A stretch of 64,000 bases of DNA, taken from positions 25,800,855 through 25,864,854 of the forward strand of contig CM060849.1 in the NCBI GenBank assembly GCA_030737835.1, written 5' to 3'. This document shows positions 1 to 11,029 of the stretch, piece by piece. A program made the translations under genes and the position numbers. The number at the start of each line of letters is the position of its first letter. Position 1 is the first letter of the stretch. Source of the stretch: Acorus gramineus (taxonomy: Eukaryota > Streptophyta > Magnoliopsida > Acorales > Acoraceae). The notes beneath the pieces are model-generated. The model ran no database searches and was not told the DNA's origin. It was given only the letters and a program-made list of their open reading frames with translations.

Positions 1-871
1 CCATCCCATTGACAATAAAGGTGTCGACAATGTGTATTTTTATCGACAAATGTGGTGTTGATGGTCACTAGAGACCTACTGTAAGGATGTGTCGACAGAT
101 ATTGGTTCTACCGACATATTAAGTGTCAAAGAGAATCATGGATTTTCTATAAGGATTTTTATCTAATTCGACAAGGATAGTGTTGATCGAGCTCATCCCT
201 ATCGATAAGTTATGTGTTGATTCATGCACTGTGGGACATGCCTCAACTTAGCCGATATTTCCCACGAGCGTCGTGTACCCAGCGACAAAGGAGCCCATAC
301 CGGTGACCCTCACCAACTCAACGACAACGAGGGTTTGGATGCGAGGATGTGGAAGAGGCGGGAGTGGAGCACATGCACGAAGTAGGCGTAGATGTACTCG
401 ATGGAGGAGTGGCGGTCCATGACTACAGACCCCATGCACTGGAAGAGGAGGTCGAGGAGATGGAGGGCGTTGGATTCGATGGGGGGTCATGGAGAGGGAT
501 GGGTTGGTGGTGGTGGTGGTGGGTTCTCACTTGTTGGGGTGGGTGTTTTTGTTGTCATCGGCGGAGAAGGAGGGAGAGGGGGAGGTCCTGTGGTGCTTGG
601 TGTTCATGGAGGAAGAGGTGGTGGAAGAAAGATCTTGGTGGGGGGGATATAGCTGAAGAGGTGGTGGGAGGAAAAGATTGATGGGGAGGAGGAAGAGGTG
701 GTGTCATGGTGGGAGGAGAAGCTCGATGGGGGAGGAGGGGAATAGGTGGAGGAGGGGAAAAAAGAAGAAGAAGAGAGAGGAAAAAGAAGAAATCGGTGGA
801 ATCAACATTGGTCGACACTAAGTCTGTCGACAGAAATACACACTTTGTAGACACCCCTATTGTCGATGGGA
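1..871. mobile_element. Inverted-repeat DNA element with possible captured gene fragment (left end may be cut)
   Basis: The start of the window (about 4-50) and the reverse complement of about 820-871 share an inverted repeat containing CATCCCAT(T/C)GACAATA, a GTGTC(G/T)ACAA block, GTGTATTT and TCGACA words. The middle is GC-rich and unlike the AT-rich surroundings. On the minus strand, about 470-310, it reads as protein-like sequence containing MDRHSSIEYIYAYFVHVLHS before a stop, which suggests a captured host exon as in a Pack-MULE. The captured gene is not identified. The outer end of the left repeat and the target duplication cannot be seen, so the superfamily is uncertain. Confidence 0.45.
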
Positions 872-2663
872 TGAGCTGATGTTAATTTCCTTTCAAGCAT
901 TAAAAGCAAATATTTTAAAGGGTGGGGTGAGTACTTAATGGGAGGGGGGGGGGGGGGGGGGGCGTAGTAACCGCACCCAACCCAAAACAACGCTTCTGAA
1001 AAAATGAAATGGGCCAGCTGAATGAATGTGACATTCACAAGTATACCCATGTAAGTTCGATGGGGGCTTAATTATATGTACAGCTAGCATCCAAAACTCT
1101 ATTTTTGTGCCAAACAGAGCGCGATATGTTAATATTAATATTGAAATGAACATATTTGGCATGTTATTTATCTATATCTGTCCTATATTTGAAGCGCGAA
1201 GAATAAGGACAAAAATGGGTGAACCACTTGCATTTTTGCAGATCGACCCCCAGGTTCTATCGGTTTCGCAACCAGACTCTTATATTTGTTACAAACAGGT
1301 TCCTGATATTTATAGCCAGGTCACTGAAAAAAAAATCAGCTAATTGTATCCTTTTCTGGACTATTTGTAGATCGGTCCCCAAATTCTACCAGTTTCATAA
1401 CAAAAGCCCTATCTGTGTTACAGATAGGTCCCTCATTCAGATCTTTTTGATTTATAATAAGATCCCTGATTTCAAAACATGACTTTCCAAACTTCAAATT
1501 TCATGAAATTTCATATCTATAAAATTATAGAATAAATATTTTAGTCTCATTTAATAAATACTAAAATTACAAATGGAATCAGATCCATTTGAGCCTATAA
1601 AGTTATTGATGGCAAGTGTCTATTGTGTTTTCATTTTTCATTTTCATATTTATAACCATATATATTCGCATTTGGTACTTCATATTGATGATCAGAAAAT
1701 TAACTATCTGGTCAATTTTCATAAATCTGTCTTGATTACACGCAACAAGTGTATCCATCTGTTTTTTAATCTCTCTCTCTCTCTCTCTCCAAAAAAAAGA
1801 GAATTCTTCAATAAGAGATTTTGACTTTCAAAAAAAAGATGTAAATCAGTTTATTGATTAATAGTTTCATAAATATTATTGAATATTAGTTATTAAATAT
1901 TAAGGTCGCATTGTTGTTTGAAAATTTTGAAGAAATATTAATGGTTCCATGTGAAAAAGTTTACCTGGAGGAGTGGTGGAAAAACATTATTACATATGAT
2001 AAGAAAATTGTTTAGCAAGTTCAACTGATTCATGTGACGTCAATTTTAATCAATTGTCAAGTTAAATTAGTTCAAAGAAATAATAAAAAGTTCGTACGGT
2101 TTTATTTATGTAATCCATTTGTTAAAAAAAAATATATATAACCGTACAACTGTATATATATGAACATAGAAATTTACACGGTCTATATAAATTGTGTTTT
2201 ACTCTCTCATCAAATGATTTTTTGATGTATTTAATGTGTTATATAATAATATATAATTCATTTTATTTATCAAATATCTTTCAGGAAGAATACCTAACAA
2301 ATATAGAATTTTTGTTCCATTTGAATTTAATATTCATTAAAGTTTTTCAGTATTAAAATATAATCAATAATAAGTGCATATGCGCATACAATACACTAGT
2401 ATATATATAATTGAGTACGTAATAATAGAAAGCTACAAGATAATGAAAAAGACATATGCCAACTAGTGTATGACAACCATGAACCATGCTTTGGAGCCAC
2501 TTGATCCTTTCCACTAAAATCATTCCAAAAATCATTAAAGGCAACGATAACTTATACAATAGAATGTTATGGATTCCACTTTACCTGTATTGAAAATGGT
2601 TCATATGATAGGGACTACTTGAAGTCGGAAGAGCCAACAAATATCATAAGGTACATCACCAAT
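872..2663. other. Gene-free spacer with dispersed repeats and a G run
   Basis: No supportable gene is visible. The stretch contains a run of about 20 Gs near 941-962 and a (CT)n microsatellite near 1771-1789. A repeat at about 973-1130 has a second copy at about 24483-24650; both contain CCCAACCCAAAACAACGCTT and a CATCCAAAACTC(T/C)ATTTT(T/C)GTGCC block. The part at 1210-1440 holds two diverged lines of similar text around AGATCG(A/G)(C/T)CCCCA, probably old retroelement debris. Confidence 0.5.
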
Positions 2664-2689
2664 CACTACAAGAAATGCAAGCATTAGCT

Positions 2690-3220
2690 GCGAAATATTT
2701 CGTAGCAAAATACCCATATTTCGTAGCTAATAACCTTTCTCGACGAAACAAAAGCCTCCTACCAGAATACATTTTCCTACGAAATTTTTTTTTTCGTAGC
2801 ATAAGGAACTCTATTGCTACGAATACGATATCATAGCAAAATGTATTTGCTACAAATATATTTAGTACAAAAGGTGGTATTTGCTACAAATTGATTTCGT
2901 AGCCAAAGAATAGCATTTGCTACGAAAACAATTTCGCAGCTGAAACTCGACTTTTGCTACAACATTTATTTCGTAGCAATATATTACCTTTTGCTACGAA
3001 TTTATTCCGTTGCAAAAGGATTCTTTTTGCTACGAAAAATTGTTCGTAGCAAAAAGATTCGTTTAGCTACGAAATATTGTTTGTAGCAAAAAGAACTCCT
3101 TAGCTGCGAAAAGATGTTATCGTAGCAAAATAGACGTTTTCGCTATGAAATAATTTCGCAGCTAGAAGTATATCAAGTGAATAAAAAAAACAAAAAGACC
3201 TTTCCCTACGAAATATTTCG
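2690..3220. repeat. CACTA subterminal motif array, left end
   Basis: About twenty copies in both orientations of a 10-12 bp word, TTTGCTACGAAA or TTTCGTAGCAAA with small variants such as GCTGCGAAA, occur every 25-40 bp. In CACTA elements such arrays are transposase-accessory binding sites. The matching right array lies near 7925-8150. Confidence 0.85.
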
Positions 3221-3459
3221 CAGGAAAAAATCATATTTTCCAAAATTATTTTTTTTATTTTTTAGCTAAAAAAATAAACTGCATTAAATAAACATCTAAT
3301 TATGATAATAATAATAAAACCATCCAAGTTTTAATTAAAACTAATTGTGTAAATTACAAAAAGTTCTAATATAAGTCAAAAGAAAATACGACAAAAGTAG
3401 ACATCTCATAGACAAAGTTATAATATAAGTCAAAAGAAAATACAACAAAAGAAGACATC

Positions 3460-4152
3460 TCATGGATCTGATGGGGGCAAGGGAGGATCTCTAGAAGACT
3501 CAGATGTTGTTGCTTCTAATCCAGGCTGCTGAGGAACTGCAGGCATTTGAGGTTGGGGACTGAGGTTGTTGAGGACGCCTAATTCAGGAAACCTTTGTAG
3601 CAACGCACTCATCACCGGTTGCATGGTAGATATGTACTCCTGCTGAGTCTGTAACTGTACTCGCTGAGTCTCCAACTGATCTCGCTGAGTCTCCAACGCA
3701 TCTCGCAACTTCTCCAACTCATCAGCCGCAGGTTCTTTCTCTCCTTCTCCTTCATCTTCTTTTTCACTTCCTTGAGCTGTCGGATTAATTAAATCCTCAA
3801 AAAGGGGGGCCATCACATCTTCATACTCTTCATCTTCTTCTTCATTCACACCGGATGGTTGATGTAAGTTCTGTTCATGAATATTCCTGGGAAACTGAAT
3901 TGGTGGCACCGCTTCTCCATGTGAAGTCCATGTCATATAACTTGGCATGATTCCACTTTTGTAAAGATGCATCTCAACAGCCCCCAACGGAAAAAAATAT
4001 CTATTTCCGCATCTCTGACACGGGCAACGAACGTGTCCCGCTTCATCCTTTCTATCTGCTGGACAATTACGTGCAACCTCCAAGAACGAAGCTACACCGG
4101 CCTGAAACTCCTCAGACCTCCTATCCCGAATAAACATCCAACTCTTGTCCAT
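3460..4152 (-). CDS. CACTA ORF: transposase-associated domain plus coiled coil
   Basis: This is a 230-residue reading frame starting MDKSWMFIRDRRSEEFQAGV. That opening and the following CPCQRCGN segment match the plant transposase-associated domain found at the N-terminus of CACTA proteins (about residues 1-75). Next come an acidic stretch (about 98-145) and a heptad-like segment with repeated ETQRDQLETQRVQLQTQQ (about 150-172), probably a coiled coil for multimerisation. The end is proline-rich. The DDE-type Tnp2 catalytic domain is absent, so this is either a TNPA-like accessory protein or a deletion product. It lies inside the CACTA ends and reads away from the right array. Upstream exons may exist but cannot be placed. 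Confidence 0.7.
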   Translation of the reverse strand: MDKSWMFIRDRRSEEFQAGVASFLEVARNCPADRKDEAGHVRCPCQRCGNRYFFPLGAVEMHLYKSGIMPSYMTWTSHGEAVPPIQFPRNIHEQNLHQPSGVNEEEDEEYEDVMAPLFEDLINPTAQGSEKEDEGEGEKEPAADELEKLRDALETQRDQLETQRVQLQTQQEYISTMQPVMSALLQRFPELGVLNNLSPQPQMPAVPQQPGLEATTSESSRDPPLPPSDP

Positions 4153-6173
4153 CGCTAAATCTGTTTACATGTCACCCAACCTAACACAATGGATAAAAAA
4201 AAAAGCAACAGAAAGAGAGACATCCAGATTGCAAAGCCTAAAAATATCAACATGAAAATCATAATTCAAACTAACACAACCACACGACAAAAGAAAACCA
4301 CACGTTCAGTCAAGGTCTTTTGATGTACCTAACCCGCGAAAAAATGACCATGATTTTGATTCAGGGAAAGTTTCCAAATTAGAGGTTCAGGTAAGGCAAT
4401 TTTAGAGTACAAGAAATTCAATAATATTGCGGTACCCTGGGGCCTGAACTGCATGCGCACTGAATTTGCATCATCATCTCAACTTAAGCCTTGAATCATA
4501 GACCCGAGGTCGAGACAGTGATATTTCAATACACCAAGCATATCTGAAAACCTACGTCCACTATTATAGTTCTCTCATAACAAAAAAATGGGAAGTTCAG
4601 AATACTGCACTGATACAGTGGAGTACATAGAAAATGTCTGCCTCAGCAGTAGTGACAAGTCAACAACTCGTCATAATTGAATCCGATAATACATGCATAT
4701 GATACTGACAGACAGATGCCTTGATCCAAAACAATTCATATTTTGCACCTAAAATATGTGGAAAGAAAATCAAATTGCAGCCTTTCCAGTCATCATGTTT
4801 AACAAAAATAACCTCCAGAAAAAAGAGTTTAAATTTAAAAAAAGAAACAAAAGTAATTCTCACAAGAAGTCAAGAACAAAAAAGAAGAGAAGAATCAAAC
4901 AACAAAAAAAAACACGAACCGCTTCAAATAAGTTTCTTTAGCACCACATGCACTCATTTTAATGAAATAACTATCCATCTAATTAATAGACAAATAGTGC
5001 ATACAACAAATGAATATTGGTGCAGGCTACTAATGCAAGGTAACTCAATTGCCAAATAAAGAATTTGCATAATTTAAACAACCACGAGTATGATAAGTAA
5101 CTAAAGCAACAGCAAGAAATCTTAATTGAACATGGTCTAAAAATAAGCAGCTAATACATACACAAATAGAGTCAACCAAACTAGACAAAATCAGTACCGT
5201 ATTATAGATATTCTTAGCACATCTATGATCTCATCCAATTCAAAGATACAATCTTGAGCATCCAATATTAAAAGGTTTTTTTTTATTCTCAAATCCAGGC
5301 CAACACATAAACCCATTGGACTTAAGCTTGGGGTAATATTTTTTTATATACATGGACGTGTACTGTTACACATCGTTCTTATTGGTAGTCAACGTGGAGT
5401 CTCATATCATTAACAGGGTATAACTTTAGTTAAACGAAACATGTAAATTAACATTTTTTCTATAAGTGATTAATATACAAGTCATTGGTACATATATATT
5501 TTGTTACATGAAATATATACTTTTAAAAACAATCAAAACATATGAGTATTATATGTGGGTTGTATGTGAAATTATTCCTAATATCATCTTGAAACTCTAA
5601 AACTAAAAATAACGTGCTCTAAAACTAAAAATAACGTGAGAGATTTGGAAATGTTTATTGTAGATAAAGATTTTTTTATATATATGCAACGAAAAACTAA
5701 ATAACATATTTATTTGGGATTGCTGAAATACTATAAGTACTATAATTATTTTTTAGTCTTAAGCACCCCCTTGAAAAATAAAGTGATCATCAAAGCAAGC
5801 TTCCCTCTAAATCCAAAGCCTCAAAGAAAAACAAAATTTCAGATTCTACAAACAAAATTTCAATCAAACCCATTCAATTCAATCAGTGCAAAAACCCCTC
5901 TCCCCAACCAAAGCCTAAAACATACATTCAATCATCAATCCAGATGTATTTTTTCCTAATATTTTTTTCCAAGTTCTTGCTATAAAACCCCTAAAATTCG
6001 AGATCAAACCCTAAAATAAAAAACCTCAGATCAATAAACACCAAAAAAAAATTCAGATCAATAACCAAACCCTAAAAAAAAAACTCAGATAAAAAAACAC
6101 TAAAAAAATACAACAGATCTAAAAAAAACCTCATATGAAAAACACAATCAAGGAAGAGAAGAAGTAGATATAG

Positions 6174-6175
<2 letters not shown>

Positions 6176-6213
<38 letters not shown>

Positions 6214-6324
6214 TTCAATGTAACCGTTCTTTCCGATAGTCCCCGCGGCGAGGTTGTTCGGTGAAGGTGGCGAGGCAGAGGCGATGGTGATCGGCGAAGG
6301 TGGCGAGGCAGAGGTGATGGTGAT
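6176..6324. repeat. (GA)n microsatellite and 33-bp tandem repeat inside CACTA
   Basis: A (GA)n run at 6176-6210 is followed by two copies of a 33-bp unit (from about 6261 and 6294) rich in GGCGAAGGTGGCGAGGCAGA. On the minus strand the run becomes a (TC)n tract, a common 5' leader feature in plants, so it may mark the start of the CACTA transcript. That is inference. Confidence 0.5.
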
Positions 6325-7726
6325 CGGCGAAGGTTGTTTGGAGATGAAGGGTTGCAGAGAGGGTTATTTGGGCGTGGAGAGTTATTTGGGATTTGTTTGG
6401 AGGGTTATTTGGTTTGTAGGGATTTTAGGGATTTCAAAATCAATGGGTCCATTTGGTTCAAGTGATTTAAAATCATGTGGGATTTGTTTTACATGGATTA
6501 GATTTTCAAGACTATATATTTTAGTGGTAGTTTTAGAAGATCACTGGATATTAAAGATATTAATCCTATTTTTATTTGACTAAGTGATTTGGATAATATC
6601 AAGAATAAATTCAAATTAAAGATAAAATTTAAATAGATTTATATATATCATAAAAAATCTTATGAATCATATCATATTCAAATTTAAACCTAAAATCTTA
6701 TCAATTTTACTACTATAATTTCGTTAAAGTTTCCACGGGATCAGGATTACAAATTAATATTTAAATTAAATATAAAATTAAAATATATTTTAGTTATATC
6801 TATAAAGTATTGTGAATAAAATCATATCGCAGCATATACTTTATTAACATGAGCATATGCTATAATACGACATGTACATCGCTCTACAATCAATGGACCC
6901 CCCCGTTTGGTTTGAAGTAATTTCAAATACTTAAGAATTTATTTTACACGGATAAGCTTTTCCAGGAAAACAAAAACTAAATTGCATGTTTGGTGACAGT
7001 GAATTTATTTTATCGAAAATGATTTCCACTGTTTGTTTATCAGGAAAATATTTACATTATATATATTTTTAATCTAAAACATTTATTCAAAAAACACTTA
7101 CAATGTTGTTTCATAAAAGTCTACGTGTATAATATAAAAAAGTTATTAAAAAAAATTATACATATGTTGTTTCATAAATAAGAGGTATTAAAATTTATGC
7201 ATATAATAATCAAATTTATGTAAATCATATAAATAAACTTTCAATATTTTAAAATCTATTGTCGTTGTTTTATATGTTCATATCTACTTAATCTTTGTAT
7301 CACTTTTATTATATCCTAAAACTTCTCCTATAAATAAGACAATATTCAAATTTTAAATCTTTTATGTGTTGTTTTATATGTTCATTATCTACATAATCTT
7401 TCTATCTCTTTCACTATATCCTAAAAAATCTAATAAGATAATATTCAAATTTTAAATCTTTTATGTATTATTTTTAAATTTTCATAATCCTTTGATATGC
7501 TTTATTATATCCTATAAAATCTCTTATAGATAAAGATAATATTCAAACTTAAATCTTATATATACTTATATCCGATTTAACTTTTAGACCATAGATTAAA
7601 ATAGTTATTATAATATGTTAACGGCGTTCGTACGCCACTACTCAATTTTCAAAGCATTCTGATATTGTCTTGGGGGTCTAATCGACAGTTGAAAGTTAAC
7701 ATTACTATTTTTGACAGTTTTGAGTT

Positions 7727-7862
7727 TGTTAGGATTTTACTATATTTAGATTTGAATTTCAAATAATGATTTGAATTCGAATTTAAATATTAGTAGGGAT
7801 TAGATAAGGATGTAGTTATTATTTTTAGTTTAGATTGGAATAATCAATTGAGATCTCAGTCC
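7727..7862 (+). repeat. LTR fragment related to the retrotransposon at the window end
   Basis: TGTTAGGATTTTA followed by TTGAATTTCAAATA, TTTAGATT and AATCAATTGAGATC appears in the same order as in the LTR beginning near 62956. Even the preceding TTTTGAGT matches. It is a partial copy inside the CACTA element with no accompanying coding region. Confidence 0.6.
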
Positions 7863-8165
7863 AATAGTGATGCAGTGTATTTTGATTTCATAACAAATTA
7901 AATCTTTTGAAAATTCTTAAATATTTTGCAACGAAATTCAATTTTGCAGCCAAAAGTCACTTTTTCGCAGCTAAAAGTCACTTTTTCGCAGCTAAAAGTA
8001 TGTCTTTTTGCTGCGAAATAATTATTCGCAGCTAAAGGTTAACTCTTTTGCTACGCAAATGAAATTTCGTAGCTAAAGGTTACACCATTTGGAAAGTCAC
8101 TTTTAGCTATGAAATAATCTTTCGCAGCTAAAACTTCGTAGCTAATAATCAAATTTGTTGTAGTG

Positions 8166-11029
8166 AATGGATTGAGAGCATATACATTGAAATCACATCT
8201 CATATGGAAATCACACCAATTTGATATCCATAATACTCGTTGTGGCCCTCGAAACATCCACAATGCTAAGAATGATAAGGAATCACAACTTTGGCCCCCG
8301 AACGTCCAGAGTGTAGGGATGACCATCTTGACCCTCATCTCGACCCCCTGCCATCTAACATGTCCACAATACATACCTCGTGTGTGACCCTCGAAACGTT
8401 CACCGCGAAATCACTACCTGACCTTCAGAACTTCCAGATACGATAGGGTATTCTCAAGTCCCCCTCGCTGGACTGTATGTACTCATCCGCGCTGGGGAGC
8501 TAATCCTCAACTCACAATGTAAGGTCTATGGTCATCCACCCCTAAGCACACAAAAAATAATATAAGAAACAGAGATATGAAGAACACCACAAGGTTCCAT
8601 GCATGGTTGGACTATACAACCATGCTGATCATAATTAAGATACCAACGCATTACTAGGATGTATAGAATAATATCAAGAAGCACATAATGCTCACAAGTC
8701 AATCATAAGTTTACAAGAATCAATAATGGACTATCTCAAGGGATCACAAAATAAGGAATACCTTGGAATCCCATAAAGAACATTTCCAAGAAATTAATAG
8801 ACCAATGATATGAATATCTTAGAATCTCAAACAACCACAGAATAATAACAATAAATAAACACATTTCAACAATAGGTCACTCTAAATGTAGTATTCACAA
8901 TAGAAATCATCTGGGTTCTCCAATATAACTGAATAGCCTCAGACAATAATGAAGTGTGGAAAAGAATGGAATAAGTAAATGTCGGGTTACTTACCTGGCA
9001 ATTCTCAATCACAAGCTGGACTCACCTTAATCCACCTCATAATTAAACCACGCAGACAAAAACCCACTAATAAAAATATAGTTTCAATCAGATATCAAAC
9101 CATACCCCCATTAATCAAGTAATTCTCAAATCCTCCAAGACAAACATGATATTCCCACTGCAAACCCTAAATGATATAATATAAACAACCCTCTGATTCA
9201 TATTTATTCAGTCCCAAAAACATATTTATATTTATGCCCCAAATCACAATTTTATTTCAAAACTAAATAAAACAACCCTATACAAAGAAAAACGATAAAA
9301 AGAACGAGAATCTTTATCCAGTGCTACACAAAAATTGTTTCACGAAGCTTTTCCTAATTTTCCTCTAGTCCTCTCACTGAAAGATGCCTCGGACGCCTCT
9401 CACACAGTCTCAATATAAACAGCACAAACAGCACCGCTGACTATCCCATTCGCAATAAATGAAATTGAGAAATCCGTGCAAATTAACAAATTGTCCTCTA
9501 TTAGAAATCTGCGCAGCCTCGACTAGAGTTATCATATCTTCTTGTAGGAAACTCCGCTTTAGATCATGATACAACTTTTGTTGGAAAGCTGATGAGCATG
9601 TCCACAACTTCTCTTTAGGCAAAGATCAGAAGATGTCTCAAACTACGTAAAAACAGCGACGAACAGAAGATATCACGCTTTTATCTTCAAGGGCCGGGCC
9701 ACTAATGGTAAAATGGTCGTAACTTTTCCAATATACCTCTAAATGATACAAAACCAATTGTATATGAAAGATAACTCAAATATAAAGGCTTCATATGTTT
9801 ATCTCAAACCCAAAAATTGTGCCTCGAGGGTGCTTAACAATAATTAAACCGAATGTGAAAGATAACTCAAATATAAAGGCTTCATATGTTTATCTCAAAC
9901 CCAAAAATTGTGCCTCGAGGGTGCTTAACAATAATTAAACCGAATGCCCGACATCAAGCATAATAAAGACTGTAACTTTATTTAGCATAAACTTATATAT
10001 GTTATCCTACAATCCAAACACGTAAATATTAACATAAGTCAACATAAGAGGGTCCGGGTTGTTATTCTCTCTCTCTCTAAAAGCTATACCACGCGAGATT
10101 TGATGATAATTAGCATGAAAGTGGCATTTTGGTAAAATAGCAAAAATATTGGGCTCAAGAAAATACTTGGAAGTAAGATCAATTTATTTTCATGAATGTG
10201 TTAAGAGGGCCCTCTAACCAAGGTTTACACCATCACATTATTGCAGCCATGTGAATTAAAACTACTGTTATGTACATAAACAGTTGTTAATCCAGTCTCC
10301 TATCCATTACAATAGGCCTGTAGTCCCATGTACCTCCTAGCTGTCTAGTATGGTATATACCTTGTTGGAATTATTTTTTTTTACATTTTTTAAAAGTTGT
10401 TGGATTATATACCTCATAATTTATAAGAATATATATCTTGATAGATGAGTTTTAAAGCAGACTACATGCGTGGTCGTGACTAATATTTTCCAATTATCAA
10501 ATGAGGCAGCGATCCTAGGTTTGGACAAAGTCAGGATGCTAAACTCGATCTAACGCATCCAATGAGACACTGTACATGTAGTCCTGAGTGAGCTAGAGCA
10601 TCTGCTATATATTGAATTCCTTTGGCGAGGGACATATGCAACGCCACCTGCTATAGTACTGCATAAAATTGTACATGAAAGATTTTTTTGAATAAAAGGT
10701 AGATGTTTGCTATCCGATTTCATTGCTGAATTTTGAATTACAAACTACATGAAAGATTGGAATTCTTAATCCAAAAATTAAATCAATTCAACATTACATT
10801 TCTATAAAAAAATTCCAGCATTAATACATTTCTATCAAATTGGACATGAGAGAGACATCTATTCAATCAACATTTAACATAATACTCAATGTATCTTTTA
10901 TTTTTTTAGTCCTTTTAAAGCATACTGAAACTATATATGTGAATTCTTCAGTAATGCAAAGACTACATTGTAAAACTATGACAAATAACACTGAAAGCAA
11001 CATCTGAATAACTTAGAGAGGACCAAAAA
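8166..11029. other. Spacer downstream of the first P450
   Basis: No gene can be supported. 8166-9660 is moderately GC-rich text with no long frame, possibly old retroelement debris. 10250-10700 is the 3' flank of the first P450 and is paralogous to 27850-29170, downstream of the third P450: shared blocks include GTCCCATGTACC, AGGCAGCGATC and ATTGGCGAGGGACATATGC or close variants. The last 150 bp match 3' flanks of the other P450 copies (for example AAGCATACTGAAAC). Confidence 0.6.
9765..9946. repeat. 91-bp tandem duplication
   Basis: A 91-bp unit starting near GAAAGATAACTCAAATATAA occurs twice head to tail (about 9765-9855 and 9856-9946). The copies are almost identical, so the duplication is young. 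Confidence 0.9.

Larger units (their letters stand above)
2664..8165 (-). mobile_element. CACTA (En/Spm-like) transposon, apparently non-autonomous
   Basis: The element begins CACTACAAGAAAT and ends with the inverse ATTTGTTGTAGTG. It is flanked by the 3-bp duplication AAT (2661-2663 and 8166-8168), the CACTA signature. Both ends carry dense subterminal repeats of TTTGCTACGAAA and its inverse (about 2690-3220 and 7925-8150), the kind of array that TNPA-type proteins bind in En/Spm. About 5.5 kb lies between the ends, but the only recognisable coding part is the minus-strand reading frame at 3460-4152. No TNPD/Tnp2 transposase core is visible, so it probably moves only in trans. The interior also holds AT-rich filler, a (GA)n run and an old LTR fragment. 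Confidence 0.9.

Noticed and set aside
2690..3220. Regularly spaced repeats that might suggest a CRISPR-like array
   Set aside because: Repeats are short, in both orientations and lie next to a CACTA terminus; this is a subterminal transposase-site array in a plant genome.
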